Shown: positions 34,550 through 43,343, numbered from the stretch's first letter. The stretch: 64,000 nt of DNA from Bordetella petrii (GCF_017356245.1 NZ_JAFMZZ010000001.1:1240249-1304248), one strand, 5' to 3'. Translations and numbers: made by a program. The notes: generated by a model not told the origin, from the letters alone.

Positions 34550-35479
34550 ATGGGATTTTTCCTGGAAACCCTGTTCGGCGGCCTGATGAGCGGCATGCTG
34601 TACGCCCTGATCGGCCTGGGCTTCGTGCTGATCTTCAAGGCCTCGGGCGTATTCAACTTCGCCCAGGGCGCCATGGTGCTGGTGGCGGCGCTGTCCATGG
34701 CGCGCTTTTCCGAATGGATCCCGGCCTGGCTGGGCTTCGAAAACCTGCTGCTGGCCAATGTGCTGGCGTTCATCGTCAGTGCCGTGCTGATGTTCCTGCT
34801 GGCCGTGGCGGTCGAGCGCTTCGTGCTGCGCCACCTGGTCAACCAGGAAGTCACCACGCTGCTGATGGCCACGCTGGGCATCAGCTACTTTCTTGACGGC
34901 CTGGGCCAGATCGCCTTCGGCAGTTCGGTCTACAGCATCGACGTGGGCATGCCCAAAGATCCGGCCTTCATCCTGGAATCGATGTTCGAGGGCGGCGTGC
35001 TGATCAACCTGGAAGACCTGACCGCCGCCGTGGTGGCCGCCCTGCTGGTGGCCGCGCTGGCGCTGTTCTTCCAGTACACCAGCACCGGCCGGGCGCTGCG
35101 TGCGGTGGCCGACGACCACCAGGCCGCGCAGTCCATCGGCATTCCGCTCAACCGCATCTGGGTCATCGTCTGGAGCGTGGCGGGGCTGGTGGCGCTGGTG
35201 GCCGGCATTATCTGGGGGTCGAAGTTCGGCGTGCAGTTCACCCTGTCCACCGCCGCCCTGCGCGCGCTGCCGGTGGTGATCCTGGGCGGGCTCACCTCGG
35301 TGCCGGGCGCCATCCTGGGCGGCCTGATCATCGGCGTGGGCGAAAAGCTGTCCGAAGTCTACCTGGGCTCGCTGGTGGGCGGCGGCATCGAAATCTGGTT
35401 CGCCTATGTGCTGGCGCTCGTGTTCCTGCTGTTCCGTCCGCAAGGGCTGTTCGGCGAGAAAATCATCGACCGGGTCTAA
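34550..35479 (+). CDS. livH: Branched-chain-type ABC transporter permease (LivH-like)
   Basis: 309-residue inner-membrane permease with about eight hydrophobic helices. LivH signatures: GLMSGMLYALIGLGFVLIFKASGVFNFAQGA at the start, RALRAVADDHQAAQSIGIPLNRIW (EAA-like coupling loop) and a C-terminal FRPQGLFGEKIIDRV. The ATG at 34550 is preceded by AGGCGGAA; the longer frame overlaps livG. Third gene of the operon. Confidence 0.93.
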   Translation: MGFFLETLFGGLMSGMLYALIGLGFVLIFKASGVFNFAQGAMVLVAALSMARFSEWIPAWLGFENLLLANVLAFIVSAVLMFLLAVAVERFVLRHLVNQEVTTLLMATLGISYFLDGLGQIAFGSSVYSIDVGMPKDPAFILESMFEGGVLINLEDLTAAVVAALLVAALALFFQYTSTGRALRAVADDHQAAQSIGIPLNRIWVIVWSVAGLVALVAGIIWGSKFGVQFTLSTAALRALPVVILGGLTSVPGAILGGLIIGVGEKLSEVYLGSLVGGGIEIWFAYVLALVFLLFRPQGLFGEKIIDRV

Positions 35480-35491
35480 GGGAGCCTGACC

Positions 35492-36556
35492 ATGTTCTAT
35501 CGCGAAAACGGCCAGTTCAAGACCGGCTATCGCGCCGACCAGCAGATCTTCCCGATCCGCCAGGACCGCCTGTTCATCGGCCTGCTGCTGGCGGTGGCTT
35601 TCGTGGCGGTGCCCCTGCTGGCCAGTGACTACCTGCTGCGCGCCATCCTCATTCCGTTCCTGATCCTGGCGCTGGCCGCCGTGGGCCTGAACATCCTGGT
35701 GGGCTATTGCGGCCAGATCTCGCTGGGCACCGGCGCCTTCATGGCGGTGGGCGCCTATGCGGCATGGAACTTCGGCGTGCGCTTCCCGGGCATGCCGCTG
35801 GTGGTGCAGATTCTGCTGGGCGGCTGCTTCGCCACCCTGGTGGGCGTGCTGTTCGGCATTCCCAGCCTGCGCATCCGCGGCCTGTACCTGGCCGTGGCCA
35901 CGCTGGCGGCGCAGTTCTTCGTCGACTGGGCGTTCCTGCGCATCGCGTTCTTCACCAATTATTCCTCGTCGGGCAGCGTCTCGGTGCCGCCCCTGACGGC
36001 ATTCGGCCTGCCGGTGCACACCTCGCTGCAGCGCTACCTGTTCGTGCTGGTGTTCGTGGCGGTGTTCTCGCTGCTGGCCAAGAACCTGGTGCGCGGCGCC
36101 ATCGGCCGGCAATGGATGGCCATCCGCGACATGGACGTGGCCGCCGCCGTGATCGGCATCCGCCCCATGTACGCCAAGCTCACCGCGTTCGCGGTCAGCT
36201 CGTTCATCGTGGGCGTGGCCGGCGCGCTGTGGGGCTATATCCACCTGGGCTCGTGGGAACCTCTGGCCTTCGACCTGGCCCGCTCGTTCCAGCTGCTGTT
36301 CATGGTGATCATCGGCGGGCTGGGCTCCATCATGGGCGGCTTCTTCGGCGCGGCGTTCATCGTGCTGGTGCCGGTGGCGCTGACCAACGTGCCGCACTGG
36401 CTGGGGCTGCCGCTGTCGGTGGACACCGCCGCGCACATCGAGCACATGGTGTTCGGCGCCCTGATCGTGTTCTTCCTGATCGCCGAGCCGCACGGGCTGG
36501 CCCGCCTGTGGAGCATCGGCAAAGAAAAGCTGCGCATCTGGCCTTTCCCCCATTGA
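35492..36556 (+). CDS. livM: Branched-chain-type ABC transporter permease (LivM-like)
   Basis: 354-residue second permease. A hydrophilic start with YRENGQFKTGYRADQQIF is followed by about ten membrane helices with the LivM signatures ALAAVGLNILVGYCGQISLGTGAFMAVGAY, GLYLAVATLAAQFF, IGRQWMAIRDMDVAAAVIGIRP (coupling loop) and GGLGSIMGGFFGAAFIVLVP. AGGGAGCC precedes the ATG. Ends before a very stable hairpin that separates it from the binding-protein gene. Confidence 0.93.
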   Translation: MFYRENGQFKTGYRADQQIFPIRQDRLFIGLLLAVAFVAVPLLASDYLLRAILIPFLILALAAVGLNILVGYCGQISLGTGAFMAVGAYAAWNFGVRFPGMPLVVQILLGGCFATLVGVLFGIPSLRIRGLYLAVATLAAQFFVDWAFLRIAFFTNYSSSGSVSVPPLTAFGLPVHTSLQRYLFVLVFVAVFSLLAKNLVRGAIGRQWMAIRDMDVAAAVIGIRPMYAKLTAFAVSSFIVGVAGALWGYIHLGSWEPLAFDLARSFQLLFMVIIGGLGSIMGGFFGAAFIVLVPVALTNVPHWLGLPLSVDTAAHIEHMVFGALIVFFLIAEPHGLARLWSIGKEKLRIWPFPH

Positions 36557-36561
36557 TTCCC

Positions 36562-36594
36562 GGCCGCCATGCCGGCATGAGCGGCATGGCGGCC
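36562..36594. other. 13-bp-stem hairpin between livM and the binding-protein gene
   Basis: GGCCGCCATGCCG/CGGCATGGCGGCC with a 7-nt loop, 5 nt after the livM stop. With a similar hairpin after the binding-protein gene (38004-38032) it brackets that cistron. Confidence 0.6.
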
Positions 36595-36657
36595 ATTTCG
36601 TCTACCCGGCTCCAGACCGGGCCAATCCCGGTGTCAATCACACCAAGCAGGAGGTAA

Positions 36658-37995
36658 ATGGAGATGAAGCGTCTTAACCTGAAGTGGGCAGCGGCCATCG
36701 TGGCCGCCACCGGCGCCCTGGCCTCGGCCGCCGCGCCGGCGCTGGCGGACGAAGAACAATTCGTTCCGCTCTTGGTGTACCGCACCGGCTCGTTCGCGCC
36801 GCTGGGCATCCCGTGGGCCGACGGCAAGCTCGACTACCTGAAACTGGTCAACGCGCGCGACGGCGGCGTCAACGGCGTGAAGATCACGTACGAAGAATGC
36901 GAAACCGCCTACGCCACCGACCGCGGCGTGGAATGCTACGAACGCCTGAAGTCCAAGGGCGGCGGCGCGTCGGGCTTCGACACCCAATCCACCGGCGTCA
37001 CCTTCGCGGTGTCCGACAAGGCCATCGTCGACAAGGTCTCGGTCGAGACCATGGGCTACGGCCTGTCGCAATCGGTGGACGGCACCGTGTTCGAATGGAA
37101 CTTCCCGCTGCTGGGCACCTACTGGACCGCCGCCGACGTGATGATCCAGGACATCGCCAAGAAAGAAGGCGGCATCGACAAGCTCAAGGGCAAGAAGATC
37201 GCCCTGGTCTACCATGACTCGCCCTACGGCAAGGAACCGATCCCGCTGCTGCAGAAGCGCGCCGAGCAGGCGGGCTTCGAGCTGCTGCTGTATCCGGTGA
37301 CCGCGCCCGGCGTCGAGCAGAAATCCACCTGGCTGCAGATCCGCCAGTCGCGGCCCAGCTACGTGCTGCTGTGGAGCGCCGGCATCATGACGCCCACCGC
37401 CATCCGCCAGGCCCAGGCCAGCGGCTACCCGCGCGACAAGATGTACGCCATCTGGTGGGCCGGCTCGGAAGGCGACGTCAAAGACCTGGGCACGGTCGCC
37501 AAGGGCTACAACACCATCACCATCCACAACAGCGCGGCGCACGGCAAGGTCTATGACGACCTGAAGAAATACGTGTACGACAAGGGCCAGGGCAGCGATG
37601 CCTCGGGCAACACCACGCTGGGCACCATCGCGCACACGCGCGGCATGATGATCTCGATGCTGCAGGTGGAAGCCATCCGCACCGCGCAGGAAAAGTTCGG
37701 CAAGGGCAAGCACATGACGCCGGAACAGGTGCGCTGGGGCTTCGAGAACCTGAACATCACCCAGGAACGCCTGAACGAGCTGGGCTTCGGCGACATCATG
37801 CGGCCGGTCAAGACCTCGTGCAGCAACCACATGGGCGACGACTGGGCGCGCATCGCGCAGTGGGACGGCAAGCAGTTCAAGGTGGTGTCCGACTGGTACC
37901 AGGCCGACAAGTCGGTAACCGGCCCGCTGGTGAAGGAAGCCGCGGCCAAGTACGCCAAAGAGAAGAACATCACGCCCCGCAAGTGCGAAGGCTGA
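36658..37995 (+). CDS. Periplasmic binding protein of the Liv-type transporter
   Basis: 445-residue ABC substrate-binding protein (LivK/HAAT class). Signal peptide about 1-31 (cleaved after ALA in PALADEEQF), then PLLVYRTGSFAPLGIPWADGKLDYL, two Rossmann-like lobes, GKKIALVYHDSPYGKEPI and YAIWWAGSEGDVKDLG. It is larger than LivK (about 370 residues); long forms of this kind occur with aromatic or fatty-acid-like ligands and with CoA ligase genes. The start could be ATG 36658 or 36664; AGGAGG precedes the first, so that was used. Confidence 0.93.
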   Translation: MEMKRLNLKWAAAIVAATGALASAAAPALADEEQFVPLLVYRTGSFAPLGIPWADGKLDYLKLVNARDGGVNGVKITYEECETAYATDRGVECYERLKSKGGGASGFDTQSTGVTFAVSDKAIVDKVSVETMGYGLSQSVDGTVFEWNFPLLGTYWTAADVMIQDIAKKEGGIDKLKGKKIALVYHDSPYGKEPIPLLQKRAEQAGFELLLYPVTAPGVEQKSTWLQIRQSRPSYVLLWSAGIMTPTAIRQAQASGYPRDKMYAIWWAGSEGDVKDLGTVAKGYNTITIHNSAAHGKVYDDLKKYVYDKGQGSDASGNTTLGTIAHTRGMMISMLQVEAIRTAQEKFGKGKHMTPEQVRWGFENLNITQERLNELGFGDIMRPVKTSCSNHMGDDWARIAQWDGKQFKVVSDWYQADKSVTGPLVKEAAAKYAKEKNITPRKCEG

Positions 37996-38003
37996 TGTGA
38001 ACC

Positions 38004-38032
38004 GGCCGCCGGCGCCGCGCGCGCCGGCGGCC
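38004..38032. other. 12-bp-stem hairpin after the binding-protein gene
   Basis: GGCCGCCGGCGC/GCGCCGGCGGCC with loop CGCGC, 8 nt after the stop codon and before the livF-like gene. No T-run follows. Likely an mRNA stability or partial termination element. Confidence 0.6.
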
Positions 38033-38051
38033 ACCGCGCGCAGGAACTGCC

Positions 38052-38882
38052 ATGACCGCTGCCACCGCTGTCCAACCCGACCCGATGCTGCTCGATGTGA
38101 ACGGCATCGAGGTCATCTACAACCACGTCATCCTGGTGCTCAAGGGCGTGTCGCTGCAAGTGCCCGAGGGCCGCATCGTGGCGCTGCTGGGCGCCAACGG
38201 CGCCGGCAAGACCACCACGCTGCGCGCGGTGTCGAACCTGCTCAAGGGCGAGCGCGGCGACGTTACCAAGGGCTATATCCAGTACCGGGGCCAGCGCATC
38301 GAGAAGCTGTCGCCGGCCGAGCTGGTGCGGCGCGGCGTGGTGCAGGTCATGGAGGGCCGCCATTGCTTCGCCCACCTGACCATCGAAGAAAACCTGCTGA
38401 CCGGCGCCTACACCCGCGACCTGAACCGCGGCGACACGGCGGCGGCGCTCGAACGCGTTTACCAGTATTTTCCGCGCCTGAAGCAGCGGCGCAGCAGCCA
38501 GGCCGGCTACACGTCGGGCGGCGAACAGCAAATGACCGCCATCGGCCGGGCGCTGATGGCCAACCCCAACATGATCCTGCTCGACGAACCGTCGATGGGG
38601 CTGGCGCCGCAGATCGTCGAGGAAATCTTCGAGATCGTGCGCGACCTGAACCAGCGCGAGCGGGTCAGCTTTCTGCTCGCCGAGCAGAACACCAACATCG
38701 CGCTGCGCTATGCCGACTACGGCTACATCCTGGAAAACGGCCGCGTCATGATGGACGGCGCGGCGGCCGACCTGGGGCGCAACGAAGACGTCAAGGAGTT
38801 CTACCTGGGCATTTCCAGCGGCGAGCGCAAGAGCTTTCGCGACAATAAATTCTACCGGCGCCGCAAGCGCTGGCTGGCCTGA
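38052..38882 (+). CDS. livF: Branched-chain-type ABC transporter ATPase (LivF-like)
   Basis: 276-residue second ATPase. Walker A LLGANGAGKTTTLRAVSNLL, Q loop region QVMEGRHCFAHLTIEENL, signature TSGGEQQMTAIGRALMANP, Walker B MILLDEPSMGLAP and the switch LLAEQNTN, all LivF hallmarks. The basic tail KFYRRRKRWLA extends past the usual end. AGGAAC precedes the ATG. Works with LivG, LivH and LivM of the same operon. Confidence 0.93.
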   Translation: MTAATAVQPDPMLLDVNGIEVIYNHVILVLKGVSLQVPEGRIVALLGANGAGKTTTLRAVSNLLKGERGDVTKGYIQYRGQRIEKLSPAELVRRGVVQVMEGRHCFAHLTIEENLLTGAYTRDLNRGDTAAALERVYQYFPRLKQRRSSQAGYTSGGEQQMTAIGRALMANPNMILLDEPSMGLAPQIVEEIFEIVRDLNQRERVSFLLAEQNTNIALRYADYGYILENGRVMMDGAAADLGRNEDVKEFYLGISSGERKSFRDNKFYRRRKRWLA

Positions 38883-38932
38883 TTTCCACGGCCCGTATCC
38901 CGCCCACCCTGCATCCCGAAGAGTGCGATCTC

Positions 38933-40198
38933 ATGCCTGCGTTTTTTGATGCACTGGAAACCCGCGCACCCGAGCAGCGCGAACGCGACCTGATGGCGGC
39001 GCTGCCCGGCGCCTTGACACGCGCCATGGCGGGCGCCGAGGCCATCGCCGAGCAGCTGCGCGGCGTCGATCCGCGCGGCGTGGCCTCGCGCCAGGCCCTG
39101 GCCGGCCTGCCGGTGCTGCGCAAGCACGAACTGCTGGAACGCCAGCAGCGCAGCCGCGCGGGCGCCGGCCCGGCCGGCGCCGCCAAGGCTTTCGGCGGGT
39201 TCTCCACCATCGGCTGGGGCCAGGCCCTGCGCGTGTTCGCCTCGCCCGGCCCCATCTACGAACCCGAGAGCGCGCGCGCCGATTACTGGCGCTTCGCCCG
39301 CGCCCTGTATGCGGCCGGCTTCCGGCCCGGCGAGCTGGCCTACAACTGTTTTTCGTACCATTTCACGCCGGCCGGCTCGATGATGGAAACCGCGGCCCAC
39401 GCGGTGGGCTGCACGGTGTTTCCGGGCGGCACCGGCCAGACCGAGCAACAGGTGCGCGCCATTGCCGACCTGGCGCCCAGCGGCTACACGGGCACGCCCA
39501 GCTTCCTGAAAATCATCCTGGAAAAGGCCGACGAACTGGGCGTGCGGCTGCCGTCGCTGCGGCGCGCGCTGGTGTCGGGCGAGGCCTTCCCGCCGTCGCT
39601 GCGCGACTGGCTGGCGGCGCGCGGCATCGACGGCTACCAGGCCTACGGCAGCGCCGACCTGGGCATGATCGCCTTTGAAACCGATGCGCGCGAAGGCCTG
39701 GTGGTGGGCGAGGACATCATCCTGGAAATCGTGCGGCCCGGCACCGGCACGCCGGTGCCCGACGGCGAGGTCGGCGAAGTGGTGGTTACCACGCTGAACC
39801 CGGATTACCCGCTGGTGCGCTTCGGCACCGGCGACCTGTCGGCCATCATGCCGGGCGCGTCGCCCTGCGGCCGCACCAATATCCGCATCAAGGGCTGGAT
39901 GGGCCGCGCCGACCAGACCACCAAGGTGCGCGGCATGTTCGTGCACCCGTCGCAGGTGGCCGAGGTGCTGGCGCGCCATCCCGAGATCGGTCGGGCGCGC
40001 CTGGTGGTCAGCGGCCAGACCGGCACCGACCGCATGGTGCTGCAGGTCGAGGCGCGCGAGCATTCCGATGCGCTGGCAGGCCGTATTGCCGAATCGGTGC
40101 GCGACATCACCAAGCTGCGCGTGGACGTACAGTGGGCCGGCACGGGCAGCCTGCCCAACGACGGCAAGGTTATCGACGACGTGCGGTCGTACGAGTAG
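38933..40198 (+). CDS. Phenylacetate-CoA ligase-like AMP-forming enzyme
   Basis: 421 residues of the PaaK branch of the ANL superfamily. Visible: LPVLRKHELLERQ, GYTGTPSFLKIILEKADELG, RALVSGEAFPPSLRDW, YGSADLGMIAFE (AMP-binding), DYPLVRFGTGDLSAI and GWMGRADQTTKVRGMFVHPSQV, and a C-terminal Lys in LPNDGKVIDD as in the catalytic A10 motif. The canonical P-loop of PaaK (SSGTTG) is weakly preserved, the equivalent stretch reading FGGFSTIGW, so activity may differ. Last gene of the operon, next to a convergent repeat. It probably activates an aromatic acid. Confidence 0.87.
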   Translation: MPAFFDALETRAPEQRERDLMAALPGALTRAMAGAEAIAEQLRGVDPRGVASRQALAGLPVLRKHELLERQQRSRAGAGPAGAAKAFGGFSTIGWGQALRVFASPGPIYEPESARADYWRFARALYAAGFRPGELAYNCFSYHFTPAGSMMETAAHAVGCTVFPGGTGQTEQQVRAIADLAPSGYTGTPSFLKIILEKADELGVRLPSLRRALVSGEAFPPSLRDWLAARGIDGYQAYGSADLGMIAFETDAREGLVVGEDIILEIVRPGTGTPVPDGEVGEVVVTTLNPDYPLVRFGTGDLSAIMPGASPCGRTNIRIKGWMGRADQTTKVRGMFVHPSQVAEVLARHPEIGRARLVVSGQTGTDRMVLQVEAREHSDALAGRIAESVRDITKLRVDVQWAGTGSLPNDGKVIDDVRSYE

Positions 40199-40202
40199 CC
40201 GG

Positions 40203-40298
40203 CCAGGTGTCAGGCTCCCGGCAGGGTGCCTGACACCGTGCCGTTGAGACAGTCGCTGCATACTTCGGTGTCTGGCACCTGAGGAGCCAGACACCTGG
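40203..40298. repeat. Convergent-gene double-hairpin repeat, copy 6 (full)
   Basis: CCAGGTGTCAGGCTCC to GGAGCCAGACACCTGG, spacer in forward orientation (CCGTTGAGACAGTCGC). Starts 5 nt after the ligase stop and ends 8 nt before the convergent argO end. Confidence 0.9.
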
Positions 40299-40305
40299 CC
40301 GCGCG

Positions 40306-40941
40306 TCAGCTCAGGCCGCTGCTGGCCAGGCGCACTGCCAGGGCGGCCATCACGGCGGCGATGATTCCGTCCAGCACGCGCCAGGCGCGCGGGTCGGCGA
40401 ACCAGGGCGCGAACAGGCGCGAACCTATGCCCAGCACGGCCAGCCACAGCAGGCTGGCGGTCAGGGCGCCGGCGGCGAAGGCCAGGCGCGCGTTGTCGAA
40501 GCTGTGCGCCAGCGAGCCCACCACCATGATGTCCAGCCAGAAGTGCGGGTTCAGCAGGGTGAAGCCGGCCGCGCCCAGCAGCGCCGCGCGGCGCGAGGGA
40601 ACGGCATGCTGTGCCGCCCGCAGGCCGCCCTGGGCGCGCAAGGCGCGGCGTGCCGACTGCAGCGCGTACCACCCCAGGAAGGCCACGCCGAACCACAGGA
40701 TGGCGTGTGTCAGCCACGGGAACCAGCTGGCCACGGCCTGCAGGCCCCACACGCTGGCGAAGATGAATACCGCGTCGATGGCCGCGCACAGGGCCAGGAT
40801 GCTGAGCAGGTGCGCGCGCATCAGCCCCTGCCGCAGGATGAACGCGCTTTGCGCGCCCACGACGGCGAACAGCCCCAGGCCGGTGGCGGTGCCACTGGCC
40901 CAGGCGGTGAACAGGGCGGGAAATGAAGCGAGCGAGAACAT
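40306..40941 (-). CDS. argO: LysE-type amino-acid exporter (ArgO-like)
   Basis: 211-residue inner-membrane protein with six hydrophobic helices. LysE/ArgO signatures: GTATGLGLFAVVGAQSAFILRQGL near the start, CAAIDAVFIFASVWG, GWYALQSARRAL, GAAGFTLLNPHFWLDIMVV. Exports arginine, lysine or canavanine in characterised members. The ATG at 40941 (MFSLASF) fits family length; the frame open to 40977 has no ribosome site. Divergent from an ArgP-type activator, the classical argO/argP arrangement, which fixes the assignment. Confidence 0.9.
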   Translation of the reverse strand: MFSLASFPALFTAWASGTATGLGLFAVVGAQSAFILRQGLMRAHLLSILALCAAIDAVFIFASVWGLQAVASWFPWLTHAILWFGVAFLGWYALQSARRALRAQGGLRAAQHAVPSRRAALLGAAGFTLLNPHFWLDIMVVGSLAHSFDNARLAFAAGALTASLLWLAVLGIGSRLFAPWFADPRAWRVLDGIIAAVMAALAVRLASSGLS

Positions 40942-41022
40942 CCTGAAGCAGTCCGGAAAAAAACGGCGCCGCGGCAAACCGCCGCGGCCAGGAACGCATT
41001 CTGGCTTGTCTGGTTGATGAAA

Positions 41023-41060
41023 TACAGCTAATTTTATTTAACCTGATTAAGTACAGCTAA
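41023..41060. promoter_or_regulatory. Direct repeats in the argO/argP gap, candidate ArgP site
   Basis: TACAGCTAA occurs at 41023-41031 and again at 41052-41060, in an AT-rich stretch of 124 bp between the divergent genes. Between them lies TTAACCTGATTAA, an imperfect dyad. Placement suits the autoregulated ArgP operator upstream of argO. Confidence 0.45.
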
Positions 41061-41064
41061 ATAT

Positions 41065-41964
41065 ATGAAAATCGACCATGGCAACCTGCGGGCCCTGGCC
41101 GCGGTGGTGCGCGAAGGCAGCTTCGAGCGCGCCGCGGCGGCGCTGAACGTGACGCCGTCGGCCGTGTCGCAGCGGGTGAAGACGCTGGAAGCCCGCATGG
41201 GCCGGCTGCTGGTGCAGCGCACGGTGCCGGCCGCCGCCACGCCGGACGGGCAGGTGCTGGTGCAGCTGGCCGAACAGACCGCGCTGCTGGAGCACGACGC
41301 GCTGGACCGCCTGGGGCTGGAAGGCGACACGCTGCCGCATGCCAGCCTGGCGGTGGCGGTGAACCACGACAGCCTGGAAACCTGGTTCATGGACGCCGCC
41401 CGGCTGTTCGCCGCCCGCACGCGGGCCACGCTGGACCTGCAGTCCGAAGACCAGGACCACACCGCCGCGCTGCTGCGCAACGGCTCGGTGCTGGGCGCGG
41501 TGACGGCGCTGGCCGATCCGGTGCAGGGCTGCCGCATCCACGCCCTGGGCAGCATGCGCTATGTGGCCAGCTGCACGCCCGAGTTCCACGCCCGGCACTT
41601 CGCCCAGGGAGTCAACGCGCGCACGCTGGCCAGCGCGCCGGTGCTGGTGTTCAACCGCAAAGATGCGCTGCAGGCGCGCTTCGCACGCAAGGTCATGGGC
41701 GGCGCGCCGTGGCAGCCGCCGGTGTGGTGGCTGCCCTCGTCGCGCGCTTTCGTGCAGGCCACGCTGGACGGCCTGGGCTGGACCATGAACCCCTTGCCGC
41801 TGATCAAGCAGGAACTCGATTCCGGGCGCCTGGTGCCGCTGCGCGCGCGGGCCGCGGAAGACGTGCCGCTCTATTGGCAGCACTGGCGAGTAAACTCGCA
41901 GGCTATGGAAGCCTTGACCCAGTCGGTCCTGGCGGCCGCCGGCAGCCTGGTCCGGCGGCGTTAA
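41065..41964 (+). CDS. argP: ArgP/IciA-family LysR-type regulator
   Basis: 299 residues. N-terminal LysR HTH (about 2-61: GNLRALAAVVREGSFERAAAALNVTPSAVSQRVKTLE) and a C-terminal effector-binding domain (about 90-295) with QSEDQDHTAALLRNGSVLGAVTA and GLGWTMNPLPLI. ArgP turns on argO in response to arginine or canavanine and blocks it with lysine. The short family-specific N-terminus (MKIDHGNLRAL) and the divergent argO exporter support the name. Confidence 0.92.
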   Translation: MKIDHGNLRALAAVVREGSFERAAAALNVTPSAVSQRVKTLEARMGRLLVQRTVPAAATPDGQVLVQLAEQTALLEHDALDRLGLEGDTLPHASLAVAVNHDSLETWFMDAARLFAARTRATLDLQSEDQDHTAALLRNGSVLGAVTALADPVQGCRIHALGSMRYVASCTPEFHARHFAQGVNARTLASAPVLVFNRKDALQARFARKVMGGAPWQPPVWWLPSSRAFVQATLDGLGWTMNPLPLIKQELDSGRLVPLRARAAEDVPLYWQHWRVNSQAMEALTQSVLAAAGSLVRRR

Positions 41965-42008
41965 CCAGCCGGGCTCGATCGTGGGCCGGCAGCATCGGAG
42001 GTGTCCTC

Positions 42009-42497
42009 ATGAAATTCCGTCAATGGGCGCTGGCAGCGGCGCTGGGCCTGTGCGCCGCCACCTCGGCCTGGGCCGGCGACTACAAGGTCGGCCAGGTCGA
42101 GGTCGACGACCTCTGGGTGCGCGCCACGGCGCCGGGCCAGGCCAACGGCGCCGGCTACATGGAAATCGACAATGGCGCCAAGACGGCCGACCGGCTGCTG
42201 TCGGTCTCCTCCAACGCGGCAGAGCGGGTCGAACTGCACACGGTGCAAACCGAGAACGGCGTGGCGCGCATGCGCCACCTGCCCGACGGCGTTCCCGTGC
42301 CGGCCGACGGCGACGTCAAGTTGGCCCCGGGCGGCTACCACGTGATGTTCCTGAAGCTGAAACAGCCTTTCGCCGAAGGCGCCGAAGTGCCGGCCACGCT
42401 GAAGTTCGAGAAAGCCGGCGAAGTCGCCGTGAAGTTCAAGGTCAAGCCCATTGGCCACAATGCCGGCATGCAGCACGGCATGAACATGAAGCACTGA
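42009..42497 (+). CDS. PCu(A)C periplasmic copper chaperone
   Basis: 162 residues with a signal peptide (about 1-22, ending AWA-GDY). The copper-binding motif is visible as ELHTVQTENGVARMRHL followed by a second His/Met pair in GGYHVMFL, matching H(M)X10MX21HXM. A Met/His tail (MQHGMNMKH) can add copper ligands. PCu(A)C delivers Cu(I) to the CuA site of cytochrome c oxidase. Start ATG at 42009. The gene is single here, without SCO or oxidase neighbours. Confidence 0.92.
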   Translation: MKFRQWALAAALGLCAATSAWAGDYKVGQVEVDDLWVRATAPGQANGAGYMEIDNGAKTADRLLSVSSNAAERVELHTVQTENGVARMRHLPDGVPVPADGDVKLAPGGYHVMFLKLKQPFAEGAEVPATLKFEKAGEVAVKFKVKPIGHNAGMQHGMNMKH

Positions 42498-42505
42498 GCC
42501 ATCGC

Positions 42506-42597
42506 CGGGTGTCAGGCTCCGCAGGCGCCTGACACTGTACGACCGAGGCAGTCGTGGCACACATCGGTGTCAGGCACCCGCGGAGCCTGACACCCGC
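42506..42597. repeat. Convergent-gene double-hairpin repeat, copy 7 (full)
   Basis: GGGTGTCAGGCTCC to GGAGCCTGACACCCG, spacer in forward orientation (CGACCGAGGCAGTCG). Starts 9 nt after the PCu(A)C stop and ends 9 nt before the convergent YggS gene. Confidence 0.9.
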
Positions 42598-42605
42598 CCT
42601 TGTCT

Positions 42606-43343
42606 TCAGCCTTGCGCCGTATAGTCCCGCGCCCCGAAGATGGCGCTGCCCACCCGCACCTCGGTGGCGCCTTCTTCGATGGCGATCTCGAAATCGCCGC
42701 TCATGCCCATCGACAGCCGGTCCAGCCGCACGCCGGGAATGGCTTCGTCCCGCAGCCGGTCGCGCAGTTCGCGCAGCGCGCGAAAGCAGGCGCGCACGGC
42801 TTCGGTGTCGTCGGACTGCACCGCCAGCGTCATCAGCCCCTGCACCCGCAGCGCCGGGCATTGGTCGGCCACGATGCGCAGGAAGCCGGATACAGCCTGG
42901 ATGTCCAGGCCCTGCTTGCTGGGCTCGGGCGAGGTCTTCACCTGCACCAGCACGTCAATCGAGCGGCCCTCGGCCTGCAGCCGGCGCTGCAGCGCATAGG
43001 CCAGGTCCAGGCGGTCGAGCGACTGCACTTCGGCGGCATCGCGCGCGGCGTCCTTGGCCTTGTTGGTCTGCAGGTGGCCGATCATCACCCATTGGATGCC
43101 CAGGTCGGCCAGCGGGCCGGCCTTCTGGCGGATTTCCTGGGTCTTGTTCTCGCCGAAGCGGCGCAGGCCCAGCGCGGCCGCTTCGCGCACCGCCTGCGGC
43201 CCGAACGTCTTGCTGACCGGCAGCAGCGCCACGCTGCCCGGCGCGCGGCCGGACCGCGCGCAGGCCGCGTCGATGCGCTGCCGCACCCGGGCCACGCGCG
43301 CCGCCATGGAGTCGTCGGAACTCATGCTTGTGGGGGATTCCAT
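42606..43343 (-). CDS. YggS/PLPBP-family pyridoxal-phosphate homeostasis protein
   Basis: 245 residues, single-domain PLP-binding TIM-barrel protein. The PLP lysine is in LLPVSKTFGP (about 46); FGENKTQEIRQK, WVMIGHLQTNKAK and LSMGMSGDFEIAIEEGATEVRVGSAIFG are family hallmarks. It has no known catalysis; it buffers PLP and affects amino-acid pools. Start may be ATG 43343 or 43325; no ribosome site separates them. Convergent with the PCu(A)C gene. Confidence 0.94.
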   Translation of the reverse strand: MESPTSMSSDDSMAARVARVRQRIDAACARSGRAPGSVALLPVSKTFGPQAVREAAALGLRRFGENKTQEIRQKAGPLADLGIQWVMIGHLQTNKAKDAARDAAEVQSLDRLDLAYALQRRLQAEGRSIDVLVQVKTSPEPSKQGLDIQAVSGFLRIVADQCPALRVQGLMTLAVQSDDTEAVRACFRALRELRDRLRDEAIPGVRLDRLSMGMSGDFEIAIEEGATEVRVGSAIFGARDYTAQG

